Shown: in pieces, positions 54,219 through 64,000 of the stretch
How the letters are laid out: each line of letters begins with the position of its first letter
Numbering within the stretch: position 1 is the first letter of the stretch
Assembly (NCBI RefSeq): GCF_000472965.1
Contig: NZ_AXAU01000016.1
Location: 96,310 to 160,309 of the forward strand
Length of the DNA stretch: 64,000 nucleotides
From: Bradyrhizobium murdochi
GTDB taxonomy: Bacteria; Pseudomonadota; Alphaproteobacteria; Rhizobiales; Xanthobacteraceae
Reading direction: 5' to 3'
Program-made: the position numbers and the translations under genes
The notes under the pieces: generated by a model
Seen by the model: only the letters and a program-made list of their open reading frames with translations
Told to the model about the DNA's origin: nothing
Database searches by the model: none

Positions 54219-54584
54219 ATGACGACGCTGTTCACATCCGACCACGAATGGCTCCGCATCGAGGGCGATGTCGCCACCATCGGCGTCACCGACTATGCGC
54301 AATCGCAGCTCGGCGACGTCGTGTTCGTCGAATTGCCGAAAGTCGGCCGCGCCCTGAAGAAGGCCGAAGCCGCCGCGGTCGTGGAGTCGGTGAAAGCCGC
54401 TTCCGACGTCTACGCGCCGATCTCGGGCGAAGTGATCGAGGTCAACGAGGCGCTCGCCGCCGAACCCGCGCTGGTGAATTCCGACGCCGGCGGCAAGGCC
54501 TGGTTCTTCAAGCTGAAGATCGCGGACAAAAGCGAACTCGGCGGCCTGATGGATGAGGCCGCCTACAAGTCACACACGGCGTGA
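54219..54584 (+). CDS. gcvH: Glycine cleavage system H protein
   Basis: 121 residues from ATG 54219. Lipoyl carrier shuttling the aminomethyl group between GcvP, GcvT and the L protein. Seen: TLFTSDHEWLRIEGDVATIG, GDVVFVELPKVGRALKKAEA and the lipoylated Lys in AVVESVKAASDVYAPISGEV; ends EAAYKSHTA. 25 bases after gcvT. A dispersed palindromic repeat lies between it and gcvP. Confidence 0.97.
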   Translation: MTTLFTSDHEWLRIEGDVATIGVTDYAQSQLGDVVFVELPKVGRALKKAEAAAVVESVKAASDVYAPISGEVIEVNEALAAEPALVNSDAGGKAWFFKLKIADKSELGGLMDEAAYKSHTA

Positions 54585-54615
54585 GGATGATGAACCTTGC
54601 GACCACACACTCACT

Positions 54616-54751
54616 GTCATCGCCCGGCCTTGTGCGCAATTGCGCACTGGGACCGGGCGACCCAGTACGCCGCGGCCTAGCGGTTCATCGCAGACGGCGT
54701 ACTGGATCGTCCCGCCCCAACTGCGCGATTGCGCACAGGGCGGACGATGAC
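54616..54751. repeat. Dispersed palindromic repeat inside the gcv operon
   Basis: GTCATCGCCCGGCC with CGGACGATGAC at the ends, the perfect palindrome GTGCGCAATTGCGCAC near 54631-54646, and CCCAGTACGCCG / CGGCGTACTGG forming an inner stem. Shares the TGCGCAATTGCGCA core with the repeat at 19549-19667. Lies between gcvH and gcvP and could dampen or stabilise the transcript. Confidence 0.7.
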
Positions 54752-54782
54752 ACCGAATTTTGCAAATTCTAGCGAGGCCCAC

Positions 54783-57656
<2,874 letters not shown>

Positions 57657-57662
57657 GGCTCA

Positions 57663-57716
57663 TGTCCCGGACGCGGTGCAGCGCGCTAGCGCTGCTCCGC
57701 AGAGCCGGGACCCACA
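57663..57716. repeat. Dispersed repeat after gcvP (same family as 33275-33334)
   Basis: TGTCCCGGACGCGGTGCAGC GCGCTAGCGCTGCTCCGCAG AGCCGGGACCCAC; inner palindrome GCGCTAGCGC. Shares the outer GTCCCGG..GGGACCCAC frame with the element in the cyanate operon. Confidence 0.6.
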
Positions 57717-57795
57717 CACGCGCAAAACGGATAGACCCGGATCAGCAGCGCACTGCGCCGATCGAGAAGCGTCGCGCTGCGCATTCGGGGAACGC

Positions 57796-57849
57796 AAAAA
57801 CAAAACGGGCACTGAGGACGTCGGCAACTCAACGTCCGCAGCACCCGTT
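57796..57849 (-). terminator. Rho-independent terminator of recA
   Basis: On the minus strand AACGGGTGCTGCGGACGTT pairs with ACGTCCTCAGTGCCCGTT and is followed by TTGTTTTTG. It begins 43 bases after the recA stop codon and lies between recA and gcvP, whose 3' ends converge. Confidence 0.85.
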
Positions 57850-57891
57850 CGTCACGATTCAGGCCTTAACCCCTGAAGCGTTTCTCAAAAC

Positions 57892-58983
<1,092 letters not shown>

Positions 58984-59085
58984 ATACGTGCTCCTTATGG
59001 CGGGGATTCGCGAGCGGGACAAACGGCGTGAGCGGCTTTTGAGATTCGATTTCGTCAGGGAAATCTTGTACCATCTTTGTTCTAT

Positions 59086-59100
59086 GTTCGCAATATGTTC
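59086..59100. promoter_or_regulatory. LexA box (SOS operator) of recA
   Basis: GTTCGCAATATGTTC, an exact GTTC-N7-GTTC direct repeat, the operator used by alphaproteobacterial LexA. It lies 103 bases upstream of the recA start codon. Confidence 0.85.
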
Positions 59101-59276
59101 TTTTCGCCACCCCATGGTTACTGGCCAGTTTCCGACCTCACTGGCTTGGTTTGAGTTTTTTGCGGTGGCCCATTGCTCCACGAGCGGTCACGCCGCCGTC
59201 ATAAATCCGTAATCTTACGGGAATGATCTGCGGCTCCAGTTTTTCAAATAGGCTGGGGCGGCACACGGGGTGAGTA

Positions 59277-59441
59277 ATGACGGGACATACACAGCTAGCC
59301 GTAACGCCGCGCGACCGCTTTCTACAATCGGCGCAAGAGGAGCTGATTGCTTTCGAGCGGCGAGAGATAGAGTTTCGGAAAAAGGAGCGCGCCGAGCGCG
59401 CCGCAGAACTACGCCTCCCTCTTGAAAGAGCAGTTCACTAG
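59277..59441 (+). CDS. Small charged hypothetical protein (54 aa)
   Basis: 54 residues from ATG 59277 to TAG 59441, preceded by GGGGTGAG. Sequence opens TGHTQLAVTPRDRFLQSAQE and continues with a strongly charged helix (LIAFERREIEFRKKERAERA). No domain is recognised. It borders a degraded HTH-like frame, so it may be part of the same decayed mobile or phage-derived unit. Real expression is uncertain. Confidence 0.4.
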   Translation: MTGHTQLAVTPRDRFLQSAQEELIAFERREIEFRKKERAERAAELRLPLERAVH

Positions 59442-59652
59442 TAAAGAGGCGGCCAGTAAGGCGGCCTCCTTCGCTTCAGAGCAAGCTCCCGATCTTAGCG
59501 CGAGATCGAAACGCTCTTGCGCCGCTGATACCGCCAGCCGACACCAAGTCGGCTGCAATAGCGATAGAGTCCGTCGGGTTGGCGGCGGTCCCTTTTTGAT
59601 TTTGGGCGTTAGGCCTTTTTGTATTCGAACCAATTTATCCCCGCCTAGTTAA
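59422..59652 (+). pseudogene. Remnant of an excisionase/MerR-like HTH protein
   Basis: The open frame of 76 codons ends with ADTASRHQVGCNSDRVRRVG then GGPFLILGVRPFCIRTNLSP. This resembles the second half of small HTH_17/excisionase-type proteins, whose usual pattern is a D-T-A-S-R-L helix, then R-x-x-GGGPPF-x-x-LG-x-R-x-x-Y-x-x-DL. Key parts are altered (one Pro lost from GGGPPF, turn helix scrambled), and the first 40 residues are not family-like. So I read this as a decayed gene. The DNA also folds into hairpins with a U-tract (about 59530-59610), which would suit a terminator instead. Confidence 0.35.
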
Positions 59653-59678
59653 GTTTGCCGGAACCCGGTGGAGGAGGA

Positions 59679-59927
59679 ATGGCGATGAAATGGGCCCTAG
59701 TGATTGTCGGCGTAGCGATGCTCGCCGGTCCGGCATTGGCCGACCCGTGGAAAGACGAAAGCGGTAAGGGCCGCTGGGGCTATGATCGCGGCGGCTACTA
59801 TGGCCGCAGCTACAATGAAGCACGCGAGTACAAGCAGGAATTTTACCGAGGTCCCTGCAAGATCGAACGCAAGTGGGAGCGCAACGGCGAGTACAAAGAA
59901 GAGACCAAATGCAAAGGCTACCGTTAG
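59679..59927 (+). CDS. Small secreted Tyr/Gly-rich protein
   Basis: 82 residues from ATG 59679, with GGAGGA upstream. Signal peptide MKWALVIVGVAMLAGPALA, then DPWKDESGKGRWGYDRGGYY and GRSYNEAREYKQEFYRGPCK, ending KWERNGEYKEETKCKGYR. Basic, with two Cys (in GPCK and TKCK) that may form a disulfide. Periplasmic or exported; similar small proteins are frequent in Bradyrhizobium, without a known role. Two hairpins (59932-59960 and 59988-60007) follow the stop. Confidence 0.7.
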   Translation: MAMKWALVIVGVAMLAGPALADPWKDESGKGRWGYDRGGYYGRSYNEAREYKQEFYRGPCKIERKWERNGEYKEETKCKGYR

Positions 59928-59987
59928 TGCTCAAGAGGCCGCCGGTGTTGGCGGCTTCTTCCCAAAAAGGTCTCGCGCAAATTGAAA

Positions 59988-60007
59988 GGGCCGCCTTTCG
60001 GCGGCCC
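59988..60007. terminator. GC-rich hairpin after the small secreted protein gene
   Basis: GGGCCGCC and GGCGGCCC with a short TTTC loop, 61 bases past the stop codon at 59927. No long U-tract follows, so it is a weak or RNA-stabilising terminator. A second, weaker hairpin is at 59932-59960. Confidence 0.4.
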
Positions 60008-60221
60008 CCAGCCGGTACAAATTGGTTCGGGATGAAAAGCAGCCCCGGCACCATCAAGCATAGAGTTCTCCGCACCCTTTTTTGGAGTCCGTAACACCAC
60101 GGTGTTTCCAATACCGGAACCCCAGGTATCTCCAATCCCATCTCCCGGTGCGTCTTGAGGAAGATAGCCGCGCCTCGCCTTCGCTGCCCGGACTGTCCCC
60201 CAACTGCGCAAACACACGGAG

Positions 60222-60521
60222 GTGACCTACCCACCCAGCCTCTGCATATTTCTCGCCAATGACGAGCCGACATATCCTTTCACATGCCCACGGCTGGGCA
60301 CGAAGGTGCAGCATTGGCTTCCGGCGACCGCGCCGGAGGACGAGCCCAATTCGTATGTGTCCGTCGTTTGCCTCGCCTGCAGCCGGCTCCACTTCATCCA
60401 TAAGGAAACCGGGAAGCTTTTGGGCGAGGACACCGCGCCCCACTGCCTCGTGAGATTGCCGCCTTCGGCGCCCCGCCCCAGCCGGTCCGAACGCACGATC
60501 CGCGGAGCGCACCCGACTTAA
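60222..60521 (+). CDS. Small hypothetical protein with partial zinc-ribbon motif
   Basis: 99 residues from GTG 60222. Contains EPTYPFTCPRLGTKVQHWLP and SYVSVVCLACSRLHFIHKET followed by GKLLGED. Related rhizobial proteins, as I recall, have CPxCG at the first site; here the second Cys of that knuckle is Leu, while CLAC at the second is intact. So the zinc site may be lost. Pro/Arg-rich C-terminus. The start is uncertain because the GGAG overlaps the GTG. Confidence 0.55.
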   Translation: MTYPPSLCIFLANDEPTYPFTCPRLGTKVQHWLPATAPEDEPNSYVSVVCLACSRLHFIHKETGKLLGEDTAPHCLVRLPPSAPRPSRSERTIRGAHPT

Positions 60522-60619
60522 GTCTAGTTTTGCACTTTTCCCGGAACGGATTTCACCGCAGTGCGTAATTGCAGCGGGTGCGGCAGGGTAGCGACGGGTA
60601 GTGACGGGGAACCAATATT

Positions 60620-60799
60620 GTGCCGGGCAAGAAATACCTTACGGAACAAGCTGCAACCTTTCTTAAATTTGCAATGGCCACCACGGATCCAGAGATCGCC
60701 GCGGGTTTTCTCGACAAGGCCGCCGACCTTCGGGCCAGGAGTGAAGAGGCGCCCGACGCCAGCCCCCGGGCGCCCGATGTAGAGCAGCCGGAAGGCTAG
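60620..60799 (+). CDS. Small hypothetical protein (59 aa)
   Basis: 59 residues from GTG 60620 to TAG 60799. Sequence PGKKYLTEQAATFLKFAMAT then TDPEIAAGFLDKAADLRARS, and an acidic proline-rich tail (EEAPDASPRAPDVEQPEG). Helical first half, disordered tail. Codon use is strongly coding-like, with G or C at most third positions. I recall similar short proteins in Bradyrhizobium; function unknown. Confidence 0.6.
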   Translation: MPGKKYLTEQAATFLKFAMATTDPEIAAGFLDKAADLRARSEEAPDASPRAPDVEQPEG

Positions 60800-61527
60800 C
60801 TCTCGCGATGAGGCCGCCGAACAGGCGGCCTCATCGTTATCCAAGCAGCAAATCGGGACGTGACGTCGCCTACAATTTTAAGCGTGCTTGCGGCTCCATC
60901 TGAACGGTCCTTCAAGGCGCTGTACACTATGCCCAGCGGATGCAGATACAAGCGACCGCCCCTGGGACCCTCCGTGCCTACGAACCCATCCTGCCGACGC
61001 TTCAACACCATGGCGCCCGTCTTCTTCTCACCTGGCTGTTGAACCTGAGCCGCGCGCCGGAGCCCCCAAGGGTGCCGCAGCCCGTCCGGCCGGACGCGCC
61101 GTCGAGAACCCACATTCCGCCGCGGCAGCCTTATCCGTCGCGCCAGGAATAGGAAGCCGGCATCCAAGCGGACGGCCGCGCCCTACGCACGTGCAAATCG
61201 CCCGCAAGTTTGTCTCGGTGCGTTGAACCTTTTTCGCATCGCCCCGACAAAACTCTTGCCTGGGATATTGCATCACTCGGGGAATAGGCCTGCGCCGCCA
61301 AGCGACCATACTCCGCTTGCGCGGCGCAGCGCTTTTTGCGCGCCGCGGAAATTAGGTCGACAAGGGAATTCGGCAAGGGAATTCGGTCACGCCCATGGGG
61401 TTGAAGCCCCGCGAGCGGATTTCGGCCGTGCGCGTCGCGGCAAAGGCATTGCCTGCGGCAAGAACAATTGCAATTTTAAGTCAGAGGTCCGGTTTGAAGC
61501 GGTCGGGAGCCGCAGCGGGATTTCTCT
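60800..61527. other. Long stretch without a clear gene
   Basis: 728 bases. Several short frames overlap; the best is a 70-codon proline-rich one at 60940-61152 (ends RPDAPSRTHIPPRQPYPSRQ) and a minus-strand one at 61131-61376, beginning NSLVDLISAARKKRCAAQAE. Neither has a ribosome-binding site or a family I know. Low confidence that anything is translated here. Confidence 0.4.
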
Positions 61528-61707
61528 ATGATCCACAAGGGCGTCGAATACACCGTGACGGCGGTCGCTCCGGGCATCTGGAAATGGCAATTCCGTATCG
61601 GCGACAAGGTCGTCACGGGCAAGACCGAAGCCAGGCTCAATCTGCTTGCCATCCGGCGGGTCCAGCTTCGGATCGACCGGGAGTTGAAAAAAGCCGAGCG
61701 GGAGTAA
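61528..61707 (+). CDS. Small hypothetical protein (59 aa)
   Basis: 59 residues from ATG 61528 to TAA 61707. IHKGVEYTVTAVAPGIWKWQ, then FRIGDKVVTGKTEARLNLLA, and a basic helix, RRVQLRIDRELKKAERE. A beta-hairpin followed by a helix; it looks like a small rhizobial protein family I have seen without a function. Coding-like codon bias. GGGA lies 8 bases upstream. Confidence 0.65.
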   Translation: MIHKGVEYTVTAVAPGIWKWQFRIGDKVVTGKTEARLNLLAIRRVQLRIDRELKKAERE

Positions 61708-61921
61708 CCCGGCGGCCGCCTCTACAGGCCTTCCATCGGAGAAATTTCCCTGCAACAACATCAGGTTAGATCTGAGCGACAACCCGATCTATATGCCCGG
61801 CAATGTGCTTGGGCCCGTAAAAACCCGGGGTTGATCTTTCGATAGGCGAGGAATCCACTCCCCGGCAAATGGGAGATCTCAGGGCCAACGGCGGCCCCAT
61901 TTTACATTTGGTCAGCTTGCC

Positions 61922-62164
61922 ATGCCGATCTTTTTCTTCAGCGTTCGACATGGCGAGGATGCGTGCGTCAGCAATGACGGTGCGGAATTTGCCGATCACA
62001 ACGCCGCGTGGAAGGAAATGACCGGGGTCTGCGGTGACATGATCGCGGACGTTTCCCGCGAGCTGCCCGAAAACACCGAGTGGCAGATGGAATTGCTGGA
62101 TGAATCCAGGAAGCCGATATTCCGGATTCGCCTGGTGGCCGAGACGCTGCAGGATACGGATTAA
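61922..62164 (+). CDS. DUF6894 family protein
   Basis: 80 residues. Pattern MPIFFFSVRHGEDACVSNDG, EFADHNAAWKEMTGVCGDMI, then ENTEWQMELLDESRKPIFRI. This is the small rhizobial DUF6894 family (starts with P-x-[YF]-[FY]-F, with an invariant acidic D-x-x-G region and a late aromatic W). Many copies occur per genome; role unknown. Convergent with the PilZ gene, 12 bases apart. Confidence 0.75.
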   Translation: MPIFFFSVRHGEDACVSNDGAEFADHNAAWKEMTGVCGDMIADVSRELPENTEWQMELLDESRKPIFRIRLVAETLQDTD

Positions 62165-62176
62165 GCGAGCGGTAAA

Positions 62177-62512
62177 TTAGGCGTGGGCCTTCCGGGAAGC
62201 GACATCGGGTTCATTTGGCGGCGCCACGCCGTTGCGCAGCTCCCGGGCGGAGACGAAGCGGACGCCGACCAGTTCACCCCTGCGCCAGATCAGCGTGCAT
62301 ACCCGTCGCACCTCGCCGCCCGCGGTGAGAGAAAGGCCGAACACCTTGGGAACCGCGAGCTCGCCCACATCCAGACAGGCGCCGTTGTCGGAAATGTCGA
62401 GGACGTAGCACTCGATCCATGGCGCATCCGGCGCCGGAATCAGGAATCCCCGCTTGCGCAAGTCGACCCGAACGAACTTGCGGGCACCAAGGTCTTTGCG
62501 GTCTCTCGCCAT
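62177..62512 (-). CDS. PilZ domain-containing protein
   Basis: 111 residues from ATG 62512, with AGGAG upstream. One PilZ domain: RKFVRVDLRKRGFLIPAPDA (the R-x-x-R-like start is RKFVRV), ECYVLDISDNGACLDVGE, which corresponds to the D/N-x-S-x-x-G motif, and FGLSLTAGGEVRRVCTLIWR with a GVRFV end. PilZ domains bind cyclic di-GMP; here the first RxxxR arginine pair is only partly kept, so ligand binding is uncertain. Stand-alone. Confidence 0.83.
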   Translation of the reverse strand: MARDRKDLGARKFVRVDLRKRGFLIPAPDAPWIECYVLDISDNGACLDVGELAVPKVFGLSLTAGGEVRRVCTLIWRRGELVGVRFVSARELRNGVAPPNEPDVASRKAHA

Positions 62513-62620
62513 GATTTCTCCTGAGCGGGGAACCGTAGGCGGAATACCTGAATACCGGGTTATCGGGATCCCGCAAAAATCCTGGAGTCGGTATTAATTC
62601 CGACGCGAGCTGGTGGTCGC

Positions 62621-62851
62621 CTAGTCGGCGCTGGCAAGCCGGCGCATCGTGAATTCGATGTCGCCGCTGGGCAGCTCGCGCCAGCTTTCGACCGAACTCA
62701 TATAGGCTGCCTTGGGATAGCGGTTGAGGAAGTCGCGCGCCCTCGCCCTCGCTTGGTCGCGCGGCAAAGTAAACGTCTCGCGCAGGTAGCCGTCGCCCAG
62801 CTTGCGCCGGCCGGCCATCCGGCTCGCGAGATCGCGCGGACGAAAGACCAT
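62621..62851 (-). CDS. Small hypothetical protein (76 aa)
   Basis: 76 residues from ATG 62851. RPRDLASRMAGRRKLGDGYL then RETFTLPRDQARARARDFLN and RYPKAAYMSSVESWRELPSG, ending DIEFTMRRLASAD. Basic N-terminus with a helix, then a beta strand pair. No domain or signal. Conserved-looking and coding-like, function unknown. Start extension to 62884 is unlikely. Confidence 0.65.
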   Translation of the reverse strand: MVFRPRDLASRMAGRRKLGDGYLRETFTLPRDQARARARDFLNRYPKAAYMSSVESWRELPSGDIEFTMRRLASAD

Positions 62852-62933
62852 GTCGTAACTCCAGACACGATGACGACAGGTCAAATATAGGGGTAGCGGC
62901 GAACGAATCCTACCCGCCGCTTTGGCGGGGAAG

Positions 62934-63209
62934 CTACTGGCTGCTGCTGCCGGTCTTGTTCTTCTTGGCGGGCGCCGCGGCCTTGGGCGCCTCGGTGCTG
63001 CGCACCGTGCCCCACGGATCGGAAGACGTCTTGGCGTCGGGAATCTTCCGCAAGGAATCCTTGTAAGCCTTATCCCTGATCGCTTCCTGCTCCCTTTCCT
63101 CCGGCGATTTGGACTGGACTTCCGGCATCAGGTTGATATTGGGGGTCATCTGCGCGTGGGCCGGCACCATCAACAACACCACCATTACGGCCGCGCTCAG
63201 CATTCTCAT
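62934..63209 (-). CDS. Small secreted hypothetical protein
   Basis: 91 residues from ATG 63209, with AGGAGAG upstream. Signal peptide RMLSAAVMVVLLMVPAHAQ, then a polar, charged mature part (SPEEREQEAIRDKAYKDSLR, KIPDAKTSSDPWGTVRSTEA) and a lysine/alanine-rich tail. Several rhizobial proteins share the DPWGxVR block. Periplasmic, function unknown. Confidence 0.68.
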   Translation of the reverse strand: MRMLSAAVMVVLLMVPAHAQMTPNINLMPEVQSKSPEEREQEAIRDKAYKDSLRKIPDAKTSSDPWGTVRSTEAPKAAAPAKKNKTGSSSQ

Positions 63210-63438
63210 GACGCTCTCCTTTGCGATGCTTTCAGCGTTTCGGCAAAGATACCATCGACGTAACCGCCAAGCCAAGCACGCGCGGACAAGCCTTTGGTTC
63301 GATGCCTGCAGGGTTTCGGGCGCGTGCGCCAATCGCTTTGCGGATCGCGCCGGACTTGCAGCCCACGCCGCTGTTCCCTTCGTCGCAATGACCACTACAA
63401 TGCGCCGACAACAAGATCGGATGAGGAAACGGACGTTC

Positions 63439-63731
63439 ATGCAACAACAGCCACAAGCGGGCGAATTCGGCATCGCGGAAGCAACGCACGTGCTCGGCGA
63501 GGTATTTGCGCCATGGGTGATGGATCTCAACCTGTCGATCGAGCGCTTTGACTCTGCGCCGCCCGGCGATGCCGCCGACTGGCAGCCGGGCGCGATCCTG
63601 CGCCTGCCGTTCTCGGAGCGGCTGTGCCGCAATGGCGGCACGGTCTCGGGCCAGGCGCTGATGGCATTCGCCGACACCGCGATGGTGATCGCCAACCTCG
63701 CCGCCAACCGCGGCTACCGCGCAATTGTCGA
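63439..63731 (+). pseudogene. Hotdog (PaaI-type) thioesterase gene cut off by an IS481-type element
   Basis: From ATG 63439 the frame gives a hotdog N-terminus: FAPWVMDLNLSIERFDSAPP, GAILRLPFSERLCRNGGTVS, GQALMAFADTAMVIANLAAN. The reading breaks near RGYRAIVD, where the IS end begins at about 63732, so the second half of the fold (normally about 60 more residues) is missing here. The frame runs into the IS and stops at 63741. It presumably encoded an acyl-CoA thioesterase before the insertion. Confidence 0.78.
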
Positions 63732-64000
63732 TGTTCACTAATTCGCTGATTGGATCGCGGTGGTCTTGGTGGCTGCAAAGGCCTTCGGGGTGAGCCCTGC
63801 AAGGGCCTGATGAGGCCTGTGGTTATTGTAGTAGATCAGGTACTCGAACAGCTCTTTGGTGAAATGGTCGAGATTGTCGAAGGTTGCGCCCTCGATGACG
63901 TCCTCTTCGAGGGTTCGCCAGAAGCGCTCGACCTTGCCATTGGTTTGCGGCCGGTAGGGTCTGGTGTAGCGATGCTTGATGCCGAGTTCGAGCAGCATGG
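63732..64000 (-). mobile_element. IS481-family insertion sequence (partial, cut by window edge)
   Basis: The visible end begins near TGTTCACTAATTCGCTG and carries the transposase 3' end within 6 bases of its outer edge. The rest, including the other terminal repeat, lies past base 64000. Interrupts the thioesterase gene. A target-site duplication cannot be checked from one side. Confidence 0.75.
63738..64000 (-). CDS. IS481-family transposase, C-terminal part (partial)
   Basis: The visible 86 residues (stop at 63738) show the integrase-core end: LELGIKHRYTRPYRPQTNGK, VERFWRTLEEDVIEGATFDN, LIYYNNHRPHQALAGLTPKA. The Glu in NGKVERFWRTL is the third acidic residue of the DDE triad. The two catalytic Asp and the N-terminal HTH are outside the window, so no statement on activity is possible. 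Confidence 0.85.
   Translation of the reverse strand, partial: MLLELGIKHRYTRPYRPQTNGKVERFWRTLEEDVIEGATFDNLDHFTKELFEYLIYYNNHRPHQALAGLTPKAFAATKTTAIQSAN

Noticed and set aside
60940..61152. 70-codon proline-rich frame
   Set aside because: Some coding-like bias but no ribosome-binding site and no family; overlapping frames look equally open.

Overview
The window looks like chromosomal DNA of a Bradyrhizobium-type alphaproteobacterium (Nitrobacteraceae). This rests on the high GC content, a 107-residue alphaproteobacterial ATPase zeta subunit (DUF1476), an alphaproteobacterial GTTC-N7-GTTC LexA box upstream of recA, an NdvC-like beta-glucan protein, many small hypothetical proteins of rhizobial type, and abundant short palindromic intergenic repeats. 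I saw no tRNA, rRNA, CRISPR array or replication origin. The only recent mobile element is an IS481-type element at the right edge.

Layout. 1-13 kb: the start of an enolase-superfamily gene with a divergent, frameshifted LysR regulator; a ThuA-like protein; an HpaI-type aldolase; an E2-acyltransferase-like protein; rpsD; an FMN-dependent alpha-hydroxy-acid dehydrogenase; a threonine aldolase; an NdvC-like GH17/membrane protein; a Tat-exported GH1 beta-glucosidase; and two tandem beta-lactamase-fold serine hydrolases. 13-28 kb: a purine block (purC-purS-purQ, then purL) with bolA and grxD on the same strand, broken up by other genes. These include an ergothioneine pair (egtB-egtD), ltrA, a membrane acyltransferase, a thioesterase, an EamA exporter and a TctC-type binding protein. 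A macrodomain gene follows grxD with a CTGA overlap. 28-37 kb: the zeta subunit, a LysR regulator, a PEP-mutase-family protein, and a cyanate locus. The locus is a Tat-type NrtA/CmpA-like binding protein, permease, ATPase and cyanase, with a good -24/-12 promoter and a divergent PAS-AAA-Fis sigma-54 activator.

37-50 kb: two lower-GC hypothetical genes; an outer-membrane protein; an OsmC / acyl-CoA-dehydrogenase-like / sulfurtransferase operon with a divergent TetR; a DUF2182/DUF1326 pair; a TrmJ methyltransferase fused to a DUF559 nuclease-like domain; icd; and several small envelope proteins. 50-59 kb: alaS, a tandem glycine riboswitch controlling gcvT-gcvH-gcvP, and recA with a LexA box and terminator. 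59-64 kb: small hypothetical genes, a degraded HTH-protein remnant, a DUF6894 protein, a PilZ protein, and a hotdog thioesterase gene cut off by the IS481-type element.

The best-supported functional systems are: (i) the sigma-54-controlled cyanate uptake and hydrolysis locus, where promoter, putative upstream activator sites, activator and enzymes are all present; (ii) the glycine riboswitch with the glycine cleavage operon; and (iii) egtBD. The least described are the TrmJ-DUF559 fusion, the OsmC / flavoprotein / rhodanese operon, and the collagen-like repeat tail on BolA. Several genes appear to lack a normal start codon or are frameshifted (LysR, macrodomain, NdvC-like). These could be real or could be sequence errors.
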